Positions 1 through 10,326 are shown, numbered from the stretch's first letter. The stretch is DNA of 64,000 bases from Chromobacterium paludis (GCF_008275125.1 NZ_CP043473.1:3534001-3598000); one strand, 5' to 3'. Translations and numbers: made by a program. The notes: generated by a model not told the origin, from the sequence alone.

Positions 1-288
1 CACTTCGGCCAGCAAACCCAGATTGGCCTCCATGCGGTCGGCGATCTTGTTCAGGATGATGGCGCGCTCGGTCACCGGGGTATGGCCCCACTTGAAGCGC
101 GCGGCATGGGCGGCATCCAGCGCCAGCTCCACGTCCTGCTCGTCAGAGCGCGGAATCTCGCACAAGGGCTTGCCGGTGATGGGCGTGACGTTCTCGAAAT
201 AGCGTCCGTTGACCGGCGGCACCCATTGGCCCCCGATATAGTTGGCGTAGCGCGTTTTGAGCGGGAATCCGGGTTGCAGGTTTGCCAT
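1..288 (-). CDS. Aldehyde dehydrogenase, N-terminal part (cut by window edge)
   Basis: The first 96 codons of an NAD-dependent aldehyde dehydrogenase of the acetaldehyde dehydrogenase (ExaC/AcoD) type, which oxidises acetaldehyde to acetate. The typical N-terminus is visible: [10 protein letters not shown], then a segment around [10 protein letters not shown] and a helix with [12 protein letters not shown]. The catalytic Cys and Glu lie beyond the window. The ATG at 288 follows a good AGGAG ribosome site. A sigma-54 promoter lies just upstream, and a divergent AcoR-type activator gene starts 279 bases away. This pairing fits an aldehyde, ethanol or acetoin catabolic enzyme induced by its divergent activator. 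The family is clear; the exact substrate is inferred. Confidence 0.9.
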   Translation of the reverse strand, partial: MANLQPGFPLKTRYANYIGGQWVPPVNGRYFENVTPITGKPLCEIPRSDEQDVELALDAAHAARFKWGHTPVTERAIILNKIADRMEANLGLLAEV

Positions 289-344
289 CTTGCGTCTCCT
301 TTTGAGGTGGATGGTGCGTATCCGTGTAACGGATTCCGCCACAG

Positions 345-360
345 CGCAAAGGCCATGCCA
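345..360 (-). promoter_or_regulatory. Sigma-54 (-24/-12) promoter of the aldehyde dehydrogenase gene
   Basis: Reading leftward the sequence is TGGCATGGCCTTTGCG. The sigma-54 consensus is TGGCACG-N4-TTGC, and this differs at one base with exact GG/GC spacing. It lies about 58 bases before the ATG at 288. The AAA+ activator encoded divergently is of the class that works with this sigma factor. Confidence 0.82.
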
Positions 361-512
361 GATTTATGAATTTTGCATTGCAATATCGTCGATTGCCTTG
401 GCGCGCGCGGTTTTTCACTCCCACATTCCGCAGCGCAGCAAATCCCGATAAAAATCAGCGTATTGCCAAGGGCGATGAGCTGGCCATAATCGGCCCATCT
501 GCCCCATGAAAC

Positions 513-551
513 TGTCTCGCGCCGCGACAGCTGTCGCAAGGCCATGAGACA
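513..551. promoter_or_regulatory. Probable upstream activator sites for the AcoR-type regulator
   Basis: Four half-sites of the form TGTCKC/GMGACA lie here: TGTCTC at 513, GCGACA at 524, TGTCGC at 532 and GAGACA at 546. The central part, GCGACAGCTGTCGC (524-537), is a perfect 14-base palindrome. The cluster is about 155-205 bases upstream of the sigma-54 promoter, a usual enhancer distance, and ends 15 bases before the regulator's ATG, so autoregulation is also possible. Binding is inferred. Confidence 0.55.
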
Positions 552-566
552 CCTCAGGAGACGCGC

Positions 567-2420
567 ATGACCCAGGCCGCCCGCCTGCCGCTGGACGAAA
601 TCCGCCGCCGCTTCTTCTCCGACCAACCATTGCCCGGACAGGCGCTGCCGCCATCCATCCTGCACTCCTGGCAACGCTGCCGCGGCCTGGGCCTGAGCGC
701 CGGCGCGCGCGGCGGCGAGAGGCTGACGGAAATGGAATTGCGCGAACGGCGCGAGGCCAACGCGGCCTGGCTGGAACCCGCCCGCCCGGCGCTGGCCGGG
801 CTGTTCGAGCAGCTGGCCGGCCAAGACCTGGCGCTGGTGGTGTCCGACAGGCGCGGACTGATACTGGACGAAAGCGGCGACATCGCCTTTCTGGACAAGG
901 CGGCGCGGCTGGCGCTGACGCCCGGCATGGACTGGAGCGAGGCCGCGCGCGGCACCAACGCCATCGGCACCGCGCTGGCGGCGCGCGACAGCATCGTGGT
1001 GCGCGGGGCCGAGCATTATCTGGAACGCAACCGGGTGCTGGCCTGCGCGGCCGCGCCGCTGCTCGGTCCGCAGGGCGAGCTGCTGGGCGCGCTCGACATC
1101 AGCGGCGCCAGCCGCAAGCTGGGCCAAGTGCAAGTGCGCGCGCTGCAAGCGGCGCGCGGCCTGATCGAAGCGCGGCTGCTGGAGGAGGCCGCCCGTTACG
1201 GCTGGCAGCTCAGCCTGCACGCCGACCCGCGCCTGCTCGACAGTCCGACCGCCTGCCAGCTGGTTTTCGACGGCGATGGCCACCTGCTGGCCGCCAATCG
1301 GGCCGGGTTGTCGCTATGCGGCCTGCAGCCCGGCGGCTGGCAAGCGCGCCATTTCGCCGCCCTGTTCGGCCAAAGCCTGGAACACTGGCTAGATCAGCAT
1401 GGCCAGGCGCTGAGCCTGCTGCGGATCGGCGCGCAACGCCTGTCCGCGCGCCTCAAACCGCCGGCCGTCGCCACACCGGCAACGCCGCCCGCGCCGCCCG
1501 CGCCGGCCGTCAGGCCGACCACGCCCGCCGACGCCGCTCCGCTGGACGGCATGCCGCCAGAGGTGTTCGCCATCGCGAACAAGCTGTTCGAAGCGGACAT
1601 CCCCGTGCTGATCCTAGGCGAAACCGGCACCGGCAAGGACAGGCTGGCGCGCGCGCTGCATGCCGCCGGCAGCCGCCGCCGCCAGCCCTTCGTGGCGGTC
1701 AATTGCGCGGCCATCCCCGAAGGGCTGATCGAGGCCGAGCTGTTCGGCTACCTGCCCGGCGCCTATACCGGCGCCAGCCGCCAGGGCAGCAAAGGCAGGC
1801 TGCGCGAGGCGGACGGCGGCGTGCTGTTCCTGGATGAGATAGGCGACATGCCGCTGGCCATGCAGGCGCGGCTATTGCGGGTATTGCAGGAGCGCGAGGT
1901 GACGCCGCTGGGCGGCGGGCCGGCGCAAAAAGTGGACATTCGGCTGATCTGCGCCACCCACCGCGACTTGCGCGCCAGAGTGGACGAAGGCGGCTTCCGC
2001 GCCGACCTGTATTACCGGCTGTGCCATTACCCCCTCAGCCTGCCGCCGCTGCGCGAACGCGGCGACATCGCCGCCATCGCTCAGGCCATGCTGGACGGCA
2101 TGGGCGCGGCCAAACGCGGCGTCACGCTGTCGCCGGAGCTGGCGCGCGCCATCCGCGGCTACCGCTGGCCCGGCAATCTGCGCGAACTGGCCAATCTGCT
2201 GGCCACCTTGCTGGCGCTGGTGGACGACGGCGCAACGCTAACCCTGGAGCAGCTACCGGCCGCGCTGCGCGAGGACATGGCCAGCGCGGGCCATGCTGTG
2301 ACGGATAACGCGCTAGCGCAAGTTCTGCGCCGCTGCGGCGGCAACGCCAGCGCCGCGGCGCGCGCCCTGGGCATCAGCCGCGCCACGCTGTACCGGCGCT
2401 TAGGCAAAGCCGCCAAATAA
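567..2420 (+). CDS. acoR: AcoR-type sigma-54-dependent transcriptional activator
   Basis: A 617-residue enhancer-binding activator. An N-terminal sensory GAF-type region comes first (about 60-200, with GTNAIGTAL), then a Pro/Ala-rich linker near 300-320. The AAA+ sigma-54 domain follows, with Walker A GETGTGKD at about 351, GAYTGA in place of the usual GAFTGA loop, and Walker B VLFLDEIGDM. A Fis-type helix-turn-helix at the C-terminus contains GGNASAAARALGISRATLYR. The ATG at 567 has AGGAG seven bases before it. It is divergent from an aldehyde dehydrogenase gene that carries a sigma-54 promoter and is probably its activator. The Tyr in GAYTGA occurs in other functional family members. The inducer (acetoin, ethanol or an aldehyde) cannot be read from sequence. 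Confidence 0.88.
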   Translation: MTQAARLPLDEIRRRFFSDQPLPGQALPPSILHSWQRCRGLGLSAGARGGERLTEMELRERREANAAWLEPARPALAGLFEQLAGQDLALVVSDRRGLILDESGDIAFLDKAARLALTPGMDWSEAARGTNAIGTALAARDSIVVRGAEHYLERNRVLACAAAPLLGPQGELLGALDISGASRKLGQVQVRALQAARGLIEARLLEEAARYGWQLSLHADPRLLDSPTACQLVFDGDGHLLAANRAGLSLCGLQPGGWQARHFAALFGQSLEHWLDQHGQALSLLRIGAQRLSARLKPPAVATPATPPAPPAPAVRPTTPADAAPLDGMPPEVFAIANKLFEADIPVLILGETGTGKDRLARALHAAGSRRRQPFVAVNCAAIPEGLIEAELFGYLPGAYTGASRQGSKGRLREADGGVLFLDEIGDMPLAMQARLLRVLQEREVTPLGGGPAQKVDIRLICATHRDLRARVDEGGFRADLYYRLCHYPLSLPPLRERGDIAAIAQAMLDGMGAAKRGVTLSPELARAIRGYRWPGNLRELANLLATLLALVDDGATLTLEQLPAALREDMASAGHAVTDNALAQVLRRCGGNASAAARALGISRATLYRRLGKAAK

Positions 2421-2442
2421 GTGCGGCGGCGCTAGGCGGCGG

Positions 2443-2628
2443 GCGCGGCTGGCCGGCCTGTTCGACGAAGCGCCGATTCCGTTCCGCCGCCAGAACGGCG
2501 GCGATTATCCGGACGGCCACCGCCTGGCCGGGCACATCGCGCCGGAACGCTCCGGCATTTGGGCCCATGTGGCCGCGCCGCGCGGCGGTGTCCCACAGCC
2601 CATTGCCATGGAAACGGCGGCGCAATGA
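2443..2628 (+). pseudogene. Truncated coding remnant of unknown family
   Basis: The gap after the activator gene contains 61 in-frame codons ending in TGA at 2626-2628. G or C is strongly preferred at third codon positions, as in real genes of this window. The translation includes LAGLFDEAPIPF and ERSGIWAHVAAP. There is no start codon or ribosome site, and the frame differs from that of the activator gene. It looks like the 3' end of a gene whose front has been deleted. I do not recognise the family. A chance open frame in GC-rich DNA is the alternative. Confidence 0.4.
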
Positions 2629-2659
2629 AAAACGGCGGGGAGCCAAGCTTCCCGCCGTT
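2627..2659 (-). terminator. Intrinsic terminator of rsuA
   Basis: Arms AACGGCGGGGAG (2631-2642) and CTTCCCGCCGTT (2648-2659) form a long GC-rich stem with a five-base loop. In the leftward direction it is followed by TTTTT, just downstream of the rsuA stop codon. Confidence 0.8.
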
Positions 2660-2677
2660 GTTGCGCCGCCGATGCGA

Positions 2678-3382
2678 TCAGAAGCCGAAGGCCGCCAATT
2701 CCTCGGCCGTCAGATGCCGCCACGCGCCCACCGGCAACTCGCCCAGCACGATCGCGCCCAGGCTTTCGCGGTGCAAGGCCTCCACCCGGTTGCTGGCCGC
2801 CGCCACCATGCGCTTCACCTGGTGGTACTTGCCCTCGGTGATGGTCAGCAGAATGGTGTGGGCGTCGACCTGCTCGATGCTGTCGGCGGCGAATTCTCGC
2901 GCCTCGTCGTTGAGGTAGACGCCGCTTTGCAGCTTGGCGATCAGCTCTTCCGTCGCCTCATGCTTCAAGGTCACGCGGTAGACCTTGGGCACCAGCTTCT
3001 TGGGCGAGGAGAGCGCGTGGATGAACTGGCCGTCGTTGGACAGCAGGATCAGGCCGGTGGTGTCCACGTCCAGCCTTCCCACCGCGCTGACGTCCAGATT
3101 GGAAAACGGGTCCGGCAGCAGCCGGTAGATGCTGGGATGGCACTGCGGCTTGTGCGAGGTTTCATAATTGGCCGGCTTGTGCAGCAAGAGATAGAGCGGG
3201 CCGCGCACCAGCGGCCACGGCTCGTCGTCCACCGCCAGGCTGGTGATGTCGGCCAGTTCGAACTGGGCGCGATAGTTGTCCACCACCTCGCCGTTCACTT
3301 CCACCAGGCCGTATTCGATCAGCTGGCGGCACTCCTTGCGGCCGCCAAAGCCTTGTTGTTGCAACAGTCGATAGAGTTCCAT
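2678..3382 (-). CDS. rsuA: 16S rRNA pseudouridine(516) synthase RsuA
   Basis: A 234-residue pseudouridine synthase of the RsuA/RluB/E/F family that modifies U516 of 16S rRNA in the small subunit. An N-terminal S4-type RNA-binding region (about 1-60, with CRQLIEYGLVEVNG) precedes the catalytic domain. The catalytic aspartate lies in the GRLDVDTTGLILLSNDG block, and the family motif YHQVKRM is near residue 187. Length matches E. coli RsuA (231). The start at 3382 has no strong ribosome site, but no better start is visible. The gene stands alone, closed by a strong terminator. Confidence 0.93.
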   Translation of the reverse strand: MELYRLLQQQGFGGRKECRQLIEYGLVEVNGEVVDNYRAQFELADITSLAVDDEPWPLVRGPLYLLLHKPANYETSHKPQCHPSIYRLLPDPFSNLDVSAVGRLDVDTTGLILLSNDGQFIHALSSPKKLVPKVYRVTLKHEATEELIAKLQSGVYLNDEAREFAADSIEQVDAHTILLTITEGKYHQVKRMVAAASNRVEALHRESLGAIVLGELPVGAWRHLTAEELAAFGF

Positions 3383-3476
3383 GGCCGGATGGTAGCACGC
3401 TAGAGGCAGTTGACGTTTGCGGAGCGGTCGCGCCGGGATGCGTTTCGGGACGAATCCGGGCGTTTTTCGCGCCGGC

Positions 3477-5387
3477 TCAGGACAGCAGGGTCTGCAGCGG
3501 CGCGGCGACGCAAACGCGATCCCGCCCTTGCTGCTTGGCCTGATACAAGGCCTCGTCCGCCGCCAGCACCACGCTTTCCGCGTCCTCGCCGTGCAGCGGG
3601 CACAGCGCCAGGCCGATGGACAGCGTCACCGACAGCGTGTGTCCCAACGCCTCGATTTCCATCTGCCGCACCGTCTCGCACAGCTTCTGCGCCTTGACGA
3701 AGGCGGCCTCCAGCGAGGCGCCGGGCAGCAGCACGAAAAACTCCTCGCCGCCATAGCGGCAAACGATGTCGCCGCTGCGGAAGTGGTCGCTCAGGTAGGC
3801 GCCCAGCGCGGTCAACACCACGTCTCCGCAGCGGTGGCCATAGGTGTCGTTGACGCGCTTGAAGTGGTCGGCATCCACCATCAGCACCGCCACGTCGCGG
3901 TGCAGCGCCAGCATGTGGTCCAGCACGCGCGGCAGGATCTCGTCCAGATGACGGCGATTGAACAAGCCGGTCAGCGGGTCGCGCAGCGCCTGCTCGCGCA
4001 GCCCTTGCTGCAGCAGCTCGATTTCGTCCACCTGGCGCCGCAAGGCGGTATTGGCGTCTTGCAGGCTTTGCTCCAGGCGCTTGCGCTCGCTGATATCGTT
4101 GACGCCGTTGATCACATACCAGGTTTTGTCGCTCTTCACCGTCGCGCAGGAAATCTGCGCCCAGAACTCGCGGCCTTGCGCGTCCTTCAGCCTGACCTCC
4201 TTGTCCTCCACCCGGCCGCGCACGCGCAGCGCCTGCGCCACTTCTTCACGCTCTCCGGCATGAACGTAAAAGTCCTGCACCCGCAATGCCCGCTCGGGCC
4301 GCAGACTGGCGCCGAACAATTCCTCCGCTCTTTCGTTGGCGTAGATCAGTTCGCCGCCGGCCAGACGGTTCATGGTCAGGGGGAAGGGCGCCGCGTCGGC
4401 CATCAGCCGCAAGCGCGACTCGCTTTCCGCCAACTGGCGGGTGCGCTCGCCCACCTTGGCTTCCAGCGACTGATTGGCCAGCAGCAGGCGACGCTCCACC
4501 TGCCGGCGTTCGTCCAGCAGCGCGCCGAACACCAGCAGGGTCACCGACTGCACCAGCGCCAGAAGCGCCACGTTCAACAAGGACTCTTCCGGCGTGGCGA
4601 TGGCGAGCGCGCCTACGCCCAGGCGCACGCCGGTCAACGCCAGCGCGACGATGGCAAGCGACAAGCCATGCGCCAGCCGTAATTCGCTGCGGAAAGCCAG
4701 CCATAGCAAAGGCATGATGAAAAGATAAGGCAGGATGGCGTAGTGGCCGCCTTGTCCATGCAGGCCGCAGCACACCAGCGCCGCCAACAGCAGCGTGACG
4801 CCGGCGACCAGCGAGGTTTCGCGCCAACAGGCCGTGCCGGGCCCGTTGCGCGCGCCGCGTCCGGCCAGCAGCAACACCGGCGTCACGGTCAGCAGCAACA
4901 CCGCATTGCCCAGCCACATCCGCGCGCCCAGCCATGCCAGCTCCGTCAAGGCGTGACGGTAGGCCGGCAACAAGGCGAAAACACGGCCCAAGGCCGCCAG
5001 CAGGCTAGCCAAGCCAACCGCGCCGGCCAGAAAAGCCAGTACGTCGGTCAGGCGGTAAAACGGCAAGCGGCGGCGCGGCGGCAAGTTGGCGCCCAGCAGG
5101 GCGGCGGCCAGGCAACTCAGCGCCAGCAGCGACCGGTCAGCCGCCAAGAGGCCGGGCTCCCGCCAGGCCAGCCAGAGCATGGCCAGCGCCAGGCCGGGCC
5201 AGACGCGGCCACCCAAGCGCAACAACAGCGCCAGCGCCAAAGGCAGGCCCAATTGCATCCCGCCTTGGTGGGGCGTGGGCAGACACCACGCCAGCAGCGT
5301 CGCAAACAGCGCATACGCCAAGGCTGCCGCCGCCTGCAAGCCGATAAAGTTCCATCCGGTACGCCATGTCACTTCGCGGAACGGCAT
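3477..5387 (-). CDS. Membrane diguanylate cyclase (MASE1-PAS-GGDEF)
   Basis: A 636-residue inner-membrane enzyme predicted to make cyclic di-GMP from two GTP. The first about 290 residues are a MASE1-type multi-pass sensor region with roughly eight membrane segments. A short coiled coil and a PAS domain (about 320-440, with FPLTMNRLAGGELIYANERA) follow, then a second helix and a GGDEF domain. The active-site signature is GGEEF at about 546-550. The inhibitory RxxD motif (RSGD) is present five residues before it, so product feedback is likely. There is no EAL domain. Two HD-GYP proteins elsewhere in the window could degrade the product. The signal sensed is unknown. Confidence 0.92.
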   Translation of the reverse strand: MPFREVTWRTGWNFIGLQAAAALAYALFATLLAWCLPTPHQGGMQLGLPLALALLLRLGGRVWPGLALAMLWLAWREPGLLAADRSLLALSCLAAALLGANLPPRRRLPFYRLTDVLAFLAGAVGLASLLAALGRVFALLPAYRHALTELAWLGARMWLGNAVLLLTVTPVLLLAGRGARNGPGTACWRETSLVAGVTLLLAALVCCGLHGQGGHYAILPYLFIMPLLWLAFRSELRLAHGLSLAIVALALTGVRLGVGALAIATPEESLLNVALLALVQSVTLLVFGALLDERRQVERRLLLANQSLEAKVGERTRQLAESESRLRLMADAAPFPLTMNRLAGGELIYANERAEELFGASLRPERALRVQDFYVHAGEREEVAQALRVRGRVEDKEVRLKDAQGREFWAQISCATVKSDKTWYVINGVNDISERKRLEQSLQDANTALRRQVDEIELLQQGLREQALRDPLTGLFNRRHLDEILPRVLDHMLALHRDVAVLMVDADHFKRVNDTYGHRCGDVVLTALGAYLSDHFRSGDIVCRYGGEEFFVLLPGASLEAAFVKAQKLCETVRQMEIEALGHTLSVTLSIGLALCPLHGEDAESVVLAADEALYQAKQQGRDRVCVAAPLQTLLS

Positions 5388-5588
5388 CTCGTCTCCATCC
5401 TGTAGACGGGCAAGCCGCAGCCGCCCTGTTTATGCATAACAGATTAGACTTGAATGACCAGCAACGCCAATGCCAAGCTGCTCCAAGGCATGAATCGCTC
5501 TTGCGGACAGGGCTGAACTTTATCTTGCTGTTTTTGCTTGGTATTGTTCAGATGATGGCAATCATATGAAAACCCGACGGGAGCAAGC

Positions 5589-6155
5589 ATGCGCTATCCA
5601 GACTCTCACAAGGCCCAGACCCGCCAACGCATCGTGGCCATGGCGGCCTTGCGCTTCCGCGCCGAGGGCCTGGCCAATGTCGGCATCGCCAACCTGATGG
5701 CTGACCTTGGCCTGACGCATGGCGGCTTCTACGCCCACTTCGACAGCAAGGAACAATTGGTGGCCGCTGCCTGCGGCGAGGCCTTGCGCCAGCAAAACCA
5801 GCAATGGCGGCAGAGGCTGGAAGCAGCGGCCCCGGGCGACGGTTTGGCGGCCTTGGCGTCGGACTACCTCAGCCCCGCCCACCGCGACCTGCCCGACTCC
5901 GGCTGCGCGCTGGCGGCGCTGGGCGACGAGCTGGCGCGCCAGGGCGCTGCCGTGCGCCGCCAAATCGGCGAGGAAGTCCGCGCCTTGCTGGCCACCCTGG
6001 ACCAAGCCCGGCAAAAAGACGGCCGGAGCGGCGAAGCGCTGACCGACCTCGCCCTGATGATGGGCAGCCTGGCGCTGGCGCGGCTGATAGACGAGCCAGA
6101 ACTCTCACAGCGGCTGCTGCGGCAGGCGCGGGAGCGGCTTGCCAACGAAAAATAG
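5589..6155 (+). CDS. TetR-family transcriptional regulator
   Basis: A 188-residue TetR-type regulator. The N-terminal helix-turn-helix is clear, with ALRFRAEGLANVGIANLMAD leading into LTHGGFYAHFDSKEQL. The C-terminal ligand-binding half is alpha-helical and family-variable, with a Cys at about residue 99. It starts with ATG at 5589 after GGGAGC. It is divergent from the diguanylate cyclase gene across a 200-base gap, and an acetyltransferase gene begins 32 bases after its stop, so the two may be co-transcribed. Target genes and ligand are unknown. Confidence 0.88.
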   Translation: MRYPDSHKAQTRQRIVAMAALRFRAEGLANVGIANLMADLGLTHGGFYAHFDSKEQLVAAACGEALRQQNQQWRQRLEAAAPGDGLAALASDYLSPAHRDLPDSGCALAALGDELARQGAAVRRQIGEEVRALLATLDQARQKDGRSGEALTDLALMMGSLALARLIDEPELSQRLLRQARERLANEK

Positions 6156-6187
6156 CAACGTCATAATTTTTCATTTCAGGACGCGCC

Positions 6188-7063
6188 ATGCGCAACGGCA
6201 TCCATCCCTACCACGAGCGCTTCTTGCCGGAACTGGCGCCCCTGCGCGCGACGCCCGCCGGCGTGGAGCCGGTCAGCGCTTTGCGCGCCCTGTTGAACGA
6301 CCCGATGCGCGGCCGCGGCGAAAACGCGCGCGTCTGGCTGGAACAGGACCGGGCCATGGGCGTGGTCGGCTGGGTGGCGTCCAATGTGCCGCACAACGGC
6401 GAACTCTACGGCGGCCCTCTGCTCGCCGCGCACAGGCCGGCCTTGGACAACCTGATAGCGGCCTTGCTGCGGGAAGCCGCCGCCGCAGGCGCGCGTTTCG
6501 TTCATGTCGCAGCAAACGAAAACGAAACGGACAAACACGAAGCGTTGCTGGCCCACGGCTTCCGGCCTACTTTCCACTTCCTGACCTTGCGCGCCGCCAG
6601 CGCGTCCATCGCGCCCAGGCCTATGCCCGCCGGCTGGCGCCGGGTCGCGTTGCGCGACATGGACTGGCCGCAGCTGGCGGCCTTGTTTGGCCGCGCCTTC
6701 GCCGAGGTGCCCCACGTGCCGTATCACGCGGTGGAAAAATTGCGCCAGGATTGGCTGGAGGCCGATGGCGAAGCCAGCCAGGTATGGGCGGCGCCGGACG
6801 GCCGCTATCAGGCCTTTCTGCTGGCCACGGCCGCTGGCCGGATCGAAGCGGTGGGCGTGGAGGCGGCTTGCGCCGGCCAGGGCGTCGCCGCCGCGATGTA
6901 CGGCGCTACGGCCGGCGTTTTCCATGCCCGCGGCGTCGCCGCCCTGGAGGCGATGGTGGCGGATATCAACGCCGCCTCGCTGGCCCTGCATCGCAAGCTG
7001 GGCTTCAACGAGACCGCGCGCCGGGGAATCTACCGCAGGGCGCTGGACCTGGCTGCCGGCTAA
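6188..7063 (+). CDS. Two-domain GNAT acetyltransferase
   Basis: A 291-residue protein with two GNAT-like halves. The first (about 1-135) has a weak acetyl-CoA site. The second (about 145-290) has a conventional one, with AACAGQGVAAAMYGA and the motif-B segment LALHRKLGFNETARRGIYRR typical of GNAT enzymes. It would transfer an acetyl group from acetyl-CoA to an unknown small molecule. It follows the TetR gene by 32 bases with AGGA before the ATG. Its last four bases overlap the stop codon of the convergent binding-protein gene. Confidence 0.82.
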   Translation: MRNGIHPYHERFLPELAPLRATPAGVEPVSALRALLNDPMRGRGENARVWLEQDRAMGVVGWVASNVPHNGELYGGPLLAAHRPALDNLIAALLREAAAAGARFVHVAANENETDKHEALLAHGFRPTFHFLTLRAASASIAPRPMPAGWRRVALRDMDWPQLAALFGRAFAEVPHVPYHAVEKLRQDWLEADGEASQVWAAPDGRYQAFLLATAAGRIEAVGVEAACAGQGVAAAMYGATAGVFHARGVAALEAMVADINAASLALHRKLGFNETARRGIYRRALDLAAG

Positions 7064-7851
7064 GGCGCGGCGCTGCGCGGCTGCAGGCAGGCCTCGCGCG
7101 TCTCCTGCAGCAGGCGGTCGAAATCGCCGCTGTCCTGCAACGCCTTCAAGCCGCGATTGAAGCGATCCACCAGTTCCGGCCCGCGCGCGTGCTTGCGCCA
7201 GATCACCACGTGCAGCGGCGCCGCCCAAAAAGTCTTGGACTGCGGCTCCAGCAAGGCGCCTTGCGCCGGGGACAGGTGATGGGCGATCAGATACTTGCCC
7301 ACTTCCAGGTCTATGGGGAACAAGTCGATGCGGCCGGCCAGCAACTTGCGCAAGTTGATCATGTCGTCCGGCGCGCTGTCGACGAGCAGCGAGCCATTCT
7401 TGACCTGGGCGTCGAAGTCATCCGAATAGTAATTGCCGACGGTGACGCCGACGTGCGCGCCCTTCAAGTCGCTCCACTGGCTCCAGTTCAACCGGTGGTC
7501 CTTGCGCTGGAAAAACACCATGCGCGCGGACAGCACCGGCACGGTGTAGAGCAAATCGCGCTTGCGCTCCGCCGTCGGCGCCCAGCCAAAGCTGCCGTCC
7601 ACTTGGCCGTTGCGCGCCGATTGCAAGGTGCGGTTGTTGGGGTAATAGCGGTAGGTGACGTCCACGCCGCCGCGGGCGAAGGCCTCCTTCACCAGCCGCG
7701 ACAATATCCCGTCGTAAGGCAGCTCCTGGCCCATGTACGGCGGCCATTCCTGATTGGACAGGGTGATCTTGAGGCGAGGGGCAGCCTCAACCGGAGCCGT
7801 CAGCAGCGCGGCCCAGCTCAGGATACCCAGCAGCATGCCGTGGTATCGCAT
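7060..7851 (-). CDS. Periplasmic substrate-binding protein (SBP_bac_3 type)
   Basis: A 263-residue protein with an N-terminal signal peptide (LGILSWAALLTAPVEAAP) and an extracellular solute-binding domain of the amino-acid type. Blocks such as LSNQEWPPYMG near the mature N-terminus and GSFGWAPTAERKRDLLYTVP are characteristic. No permease or ATPase gene is adjacent, so it is an orphan; such proteins can act in transport or as sensors. Its stop codon overlaps the end of the acetyltransferase gene (convergent). The ligand is unknown. Confidence 0.85.
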   Translation of the reverse strand: MRYHGMLLGILSWAALLTAPVEAAPRLKITLSNQEWPPYMGQELPYDGILSRLVKEAFARGGVDVTYRYYPNNRTLQSARNGQVDGSFGWAPTAERKRDLLYTVPVLSARMVFFQRKDHRLNWSQWSDLKGAHVGVTVGNYYSDDFDAQVKNGSLLVDSAPDDMINLRKLLAGRIDLFPIDLEVGKYLIAHHLSPAQGALLEPQSKTFWAAPLHVVIWRKHARGPELVDRFNRGLKALQDSGDFDRLLQETREACLQPRSAAP

Positions 7852-7954
7852 TTCGTTTTCCCGATTCCTGCAATGTAAGGAGCCGTCAGTTTGTTATATA
7901 TGCCGCAAACGGTCTCTTGGTGAGAATAACCGCCCAGCCCGGCCGCAGCAATGA

Positions 7955-7982
7955 AAAACGCCCGGTGCAATTCACACCGGGC
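7955..7982 (-). terminator. Intrinsic terminator of rhlE
   Basis: GCCCGGTG (7960-7967) and CACCGGGC (7975-7982) form a perfect 8-bp stem with a seven-base loop. In the leftward direction it runs into GTTTTTC. It lies 22 bases beyond the rhlE stop codon. Confidence 0.85.
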
Positions 7983-8004
7983 GCGACTGGAAACGGCTGG
8001 GCGA

Positions 8005-9441
<1,437 letters not shown>

Positions 9442-9645
9442 AATATGCTCCTGCGACGGCCCATCGCAGGAACTGCGACCAATCCAGGCTGACGGGTGAA
9501 TTGAGTTGTACACTCTGGGTGGGTGGCGCGCGGGACTGGCACTCGCGCGGAGCGCCGAAGTTTACAGTCAATCGCCAGCGATGGGAACATGCAGGCCCCG
9601 CCGCGGCAACGCGGCGTTTTTTGATGTTGTTTCAGAGGATTCCAT

Positions 9646-10326
9646 ATGCCCCATGCCTCTTCCCGGCTGATCGGTTCGCTGCTGCTGCTGCCGGCGCTGG
9701 CCTTGGCCAGCCAGAACGACCGCCCGCACGCGGGTGGCGCGGAGCGGCCTGCGGTCCAGACCGCGAAGAGTCCCGCCGACACGCAGCCGGTGGCCACCGA
9801 CTTTCACTGCGAGCAACCGGCCAACGCCGTGGAAAGCATGGTATGCCAGGATGAGGGCCTGACCCGCCTGGACAACCGTCTGGAAAAAGCCTGGAGCCAG
9901 GCGCTGAACAAGGCCGAGCAGAGCGGCAACAGCGCGCGCGGCAAGCTGCTGTCGGAACAGAGGCGCTGGGTCAAAAGCCTGCGGGAGTGCATGAAGAACG
10001 ACGACCCGCACATGTGCCTGGGCGACACCTACATCCTGCGCATCTCTCAGCTGCAGGCAGCCTGGGGCCTGGCGCCGGCGCTGACGCCGCTGCGCTATCA
10101 GTGCCGCGGCCAGTTCGACGTCACCATCCTGGCCACGTTCTACCGCACCCGCCCCGCCACCGCCAAGCTGGAACGCGGCAACGCCCTGGTCATCGTGCAC
10201 CAGGACATCAGCGGCAGCGGCGCGCGCTACCAGGGCCAGGGCGTGGAATTCTGGATCAAGGGCCGCGACGCCAGCGTCAACTGGCGCGGCGAATCGCTGG
10301 AGTGCAACACCCTGCCCACGCCCTGA
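9646..10326 (+). CDS. Secreted LprI-like (DUF1311) protein
   Basis: A 226-residue exported protein. The signal peptide is SLLLLPALALAS. A DUF1311/LprI-type domain (about 63-145) has Cys-containing ends: FHCEQPANAVESMVCQDEGL, then LEKAWSQAL, then EQRRWVKSLRECM and CLGDTYILRISQLQ. This family includes mycobacterial lysozyme inhibitor LprI. The C-terminal 80 residues (with YQCRGQFDVTILATFY) form a beta-rich domain also seen in MliC-like inhibitors. A role in binding lysozyme or protecting the envelope is inferred. AGAGGA precedes the ATG. Confidence 0.75.
   Translation: MPHASSRLIGSLLLLPALALASQNDRPHAGGAERPAVQTAKSPADTQPVATDFHCEQPANAVESMVCQDEGLTRLDNRLEKAWSQALNKAEQSGNSARGKLLSEQRRWVKSLRECMKNDDPHMCLGDTYILRISQLQAAWGLAPALTPLRYQCRGQFDVTILATFYRTRPATAKLERGNALVIVHQDISGSGARYQGQGVEFWIKGRDASVNWRGESLECNTLPTP

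Noticed and set aside
72..1283. Long leftward open frame (403 codons) opposite the activator gene
   Set aside because: It runs antisense through the start of the aldehyde dehydrogenase, the promoter gap and the activator gene, has low-complexity Gln/Ala/Arg composition and no ribosome site; a GC-driven shadow.
3417..4682. Rightward open frame (421 codons) opposite the diguanylate cyclase
   Set aside because: The complementary strand encodes a complete GGDEF protein; the antisense product is His/Gln/Ala-rich without domains.
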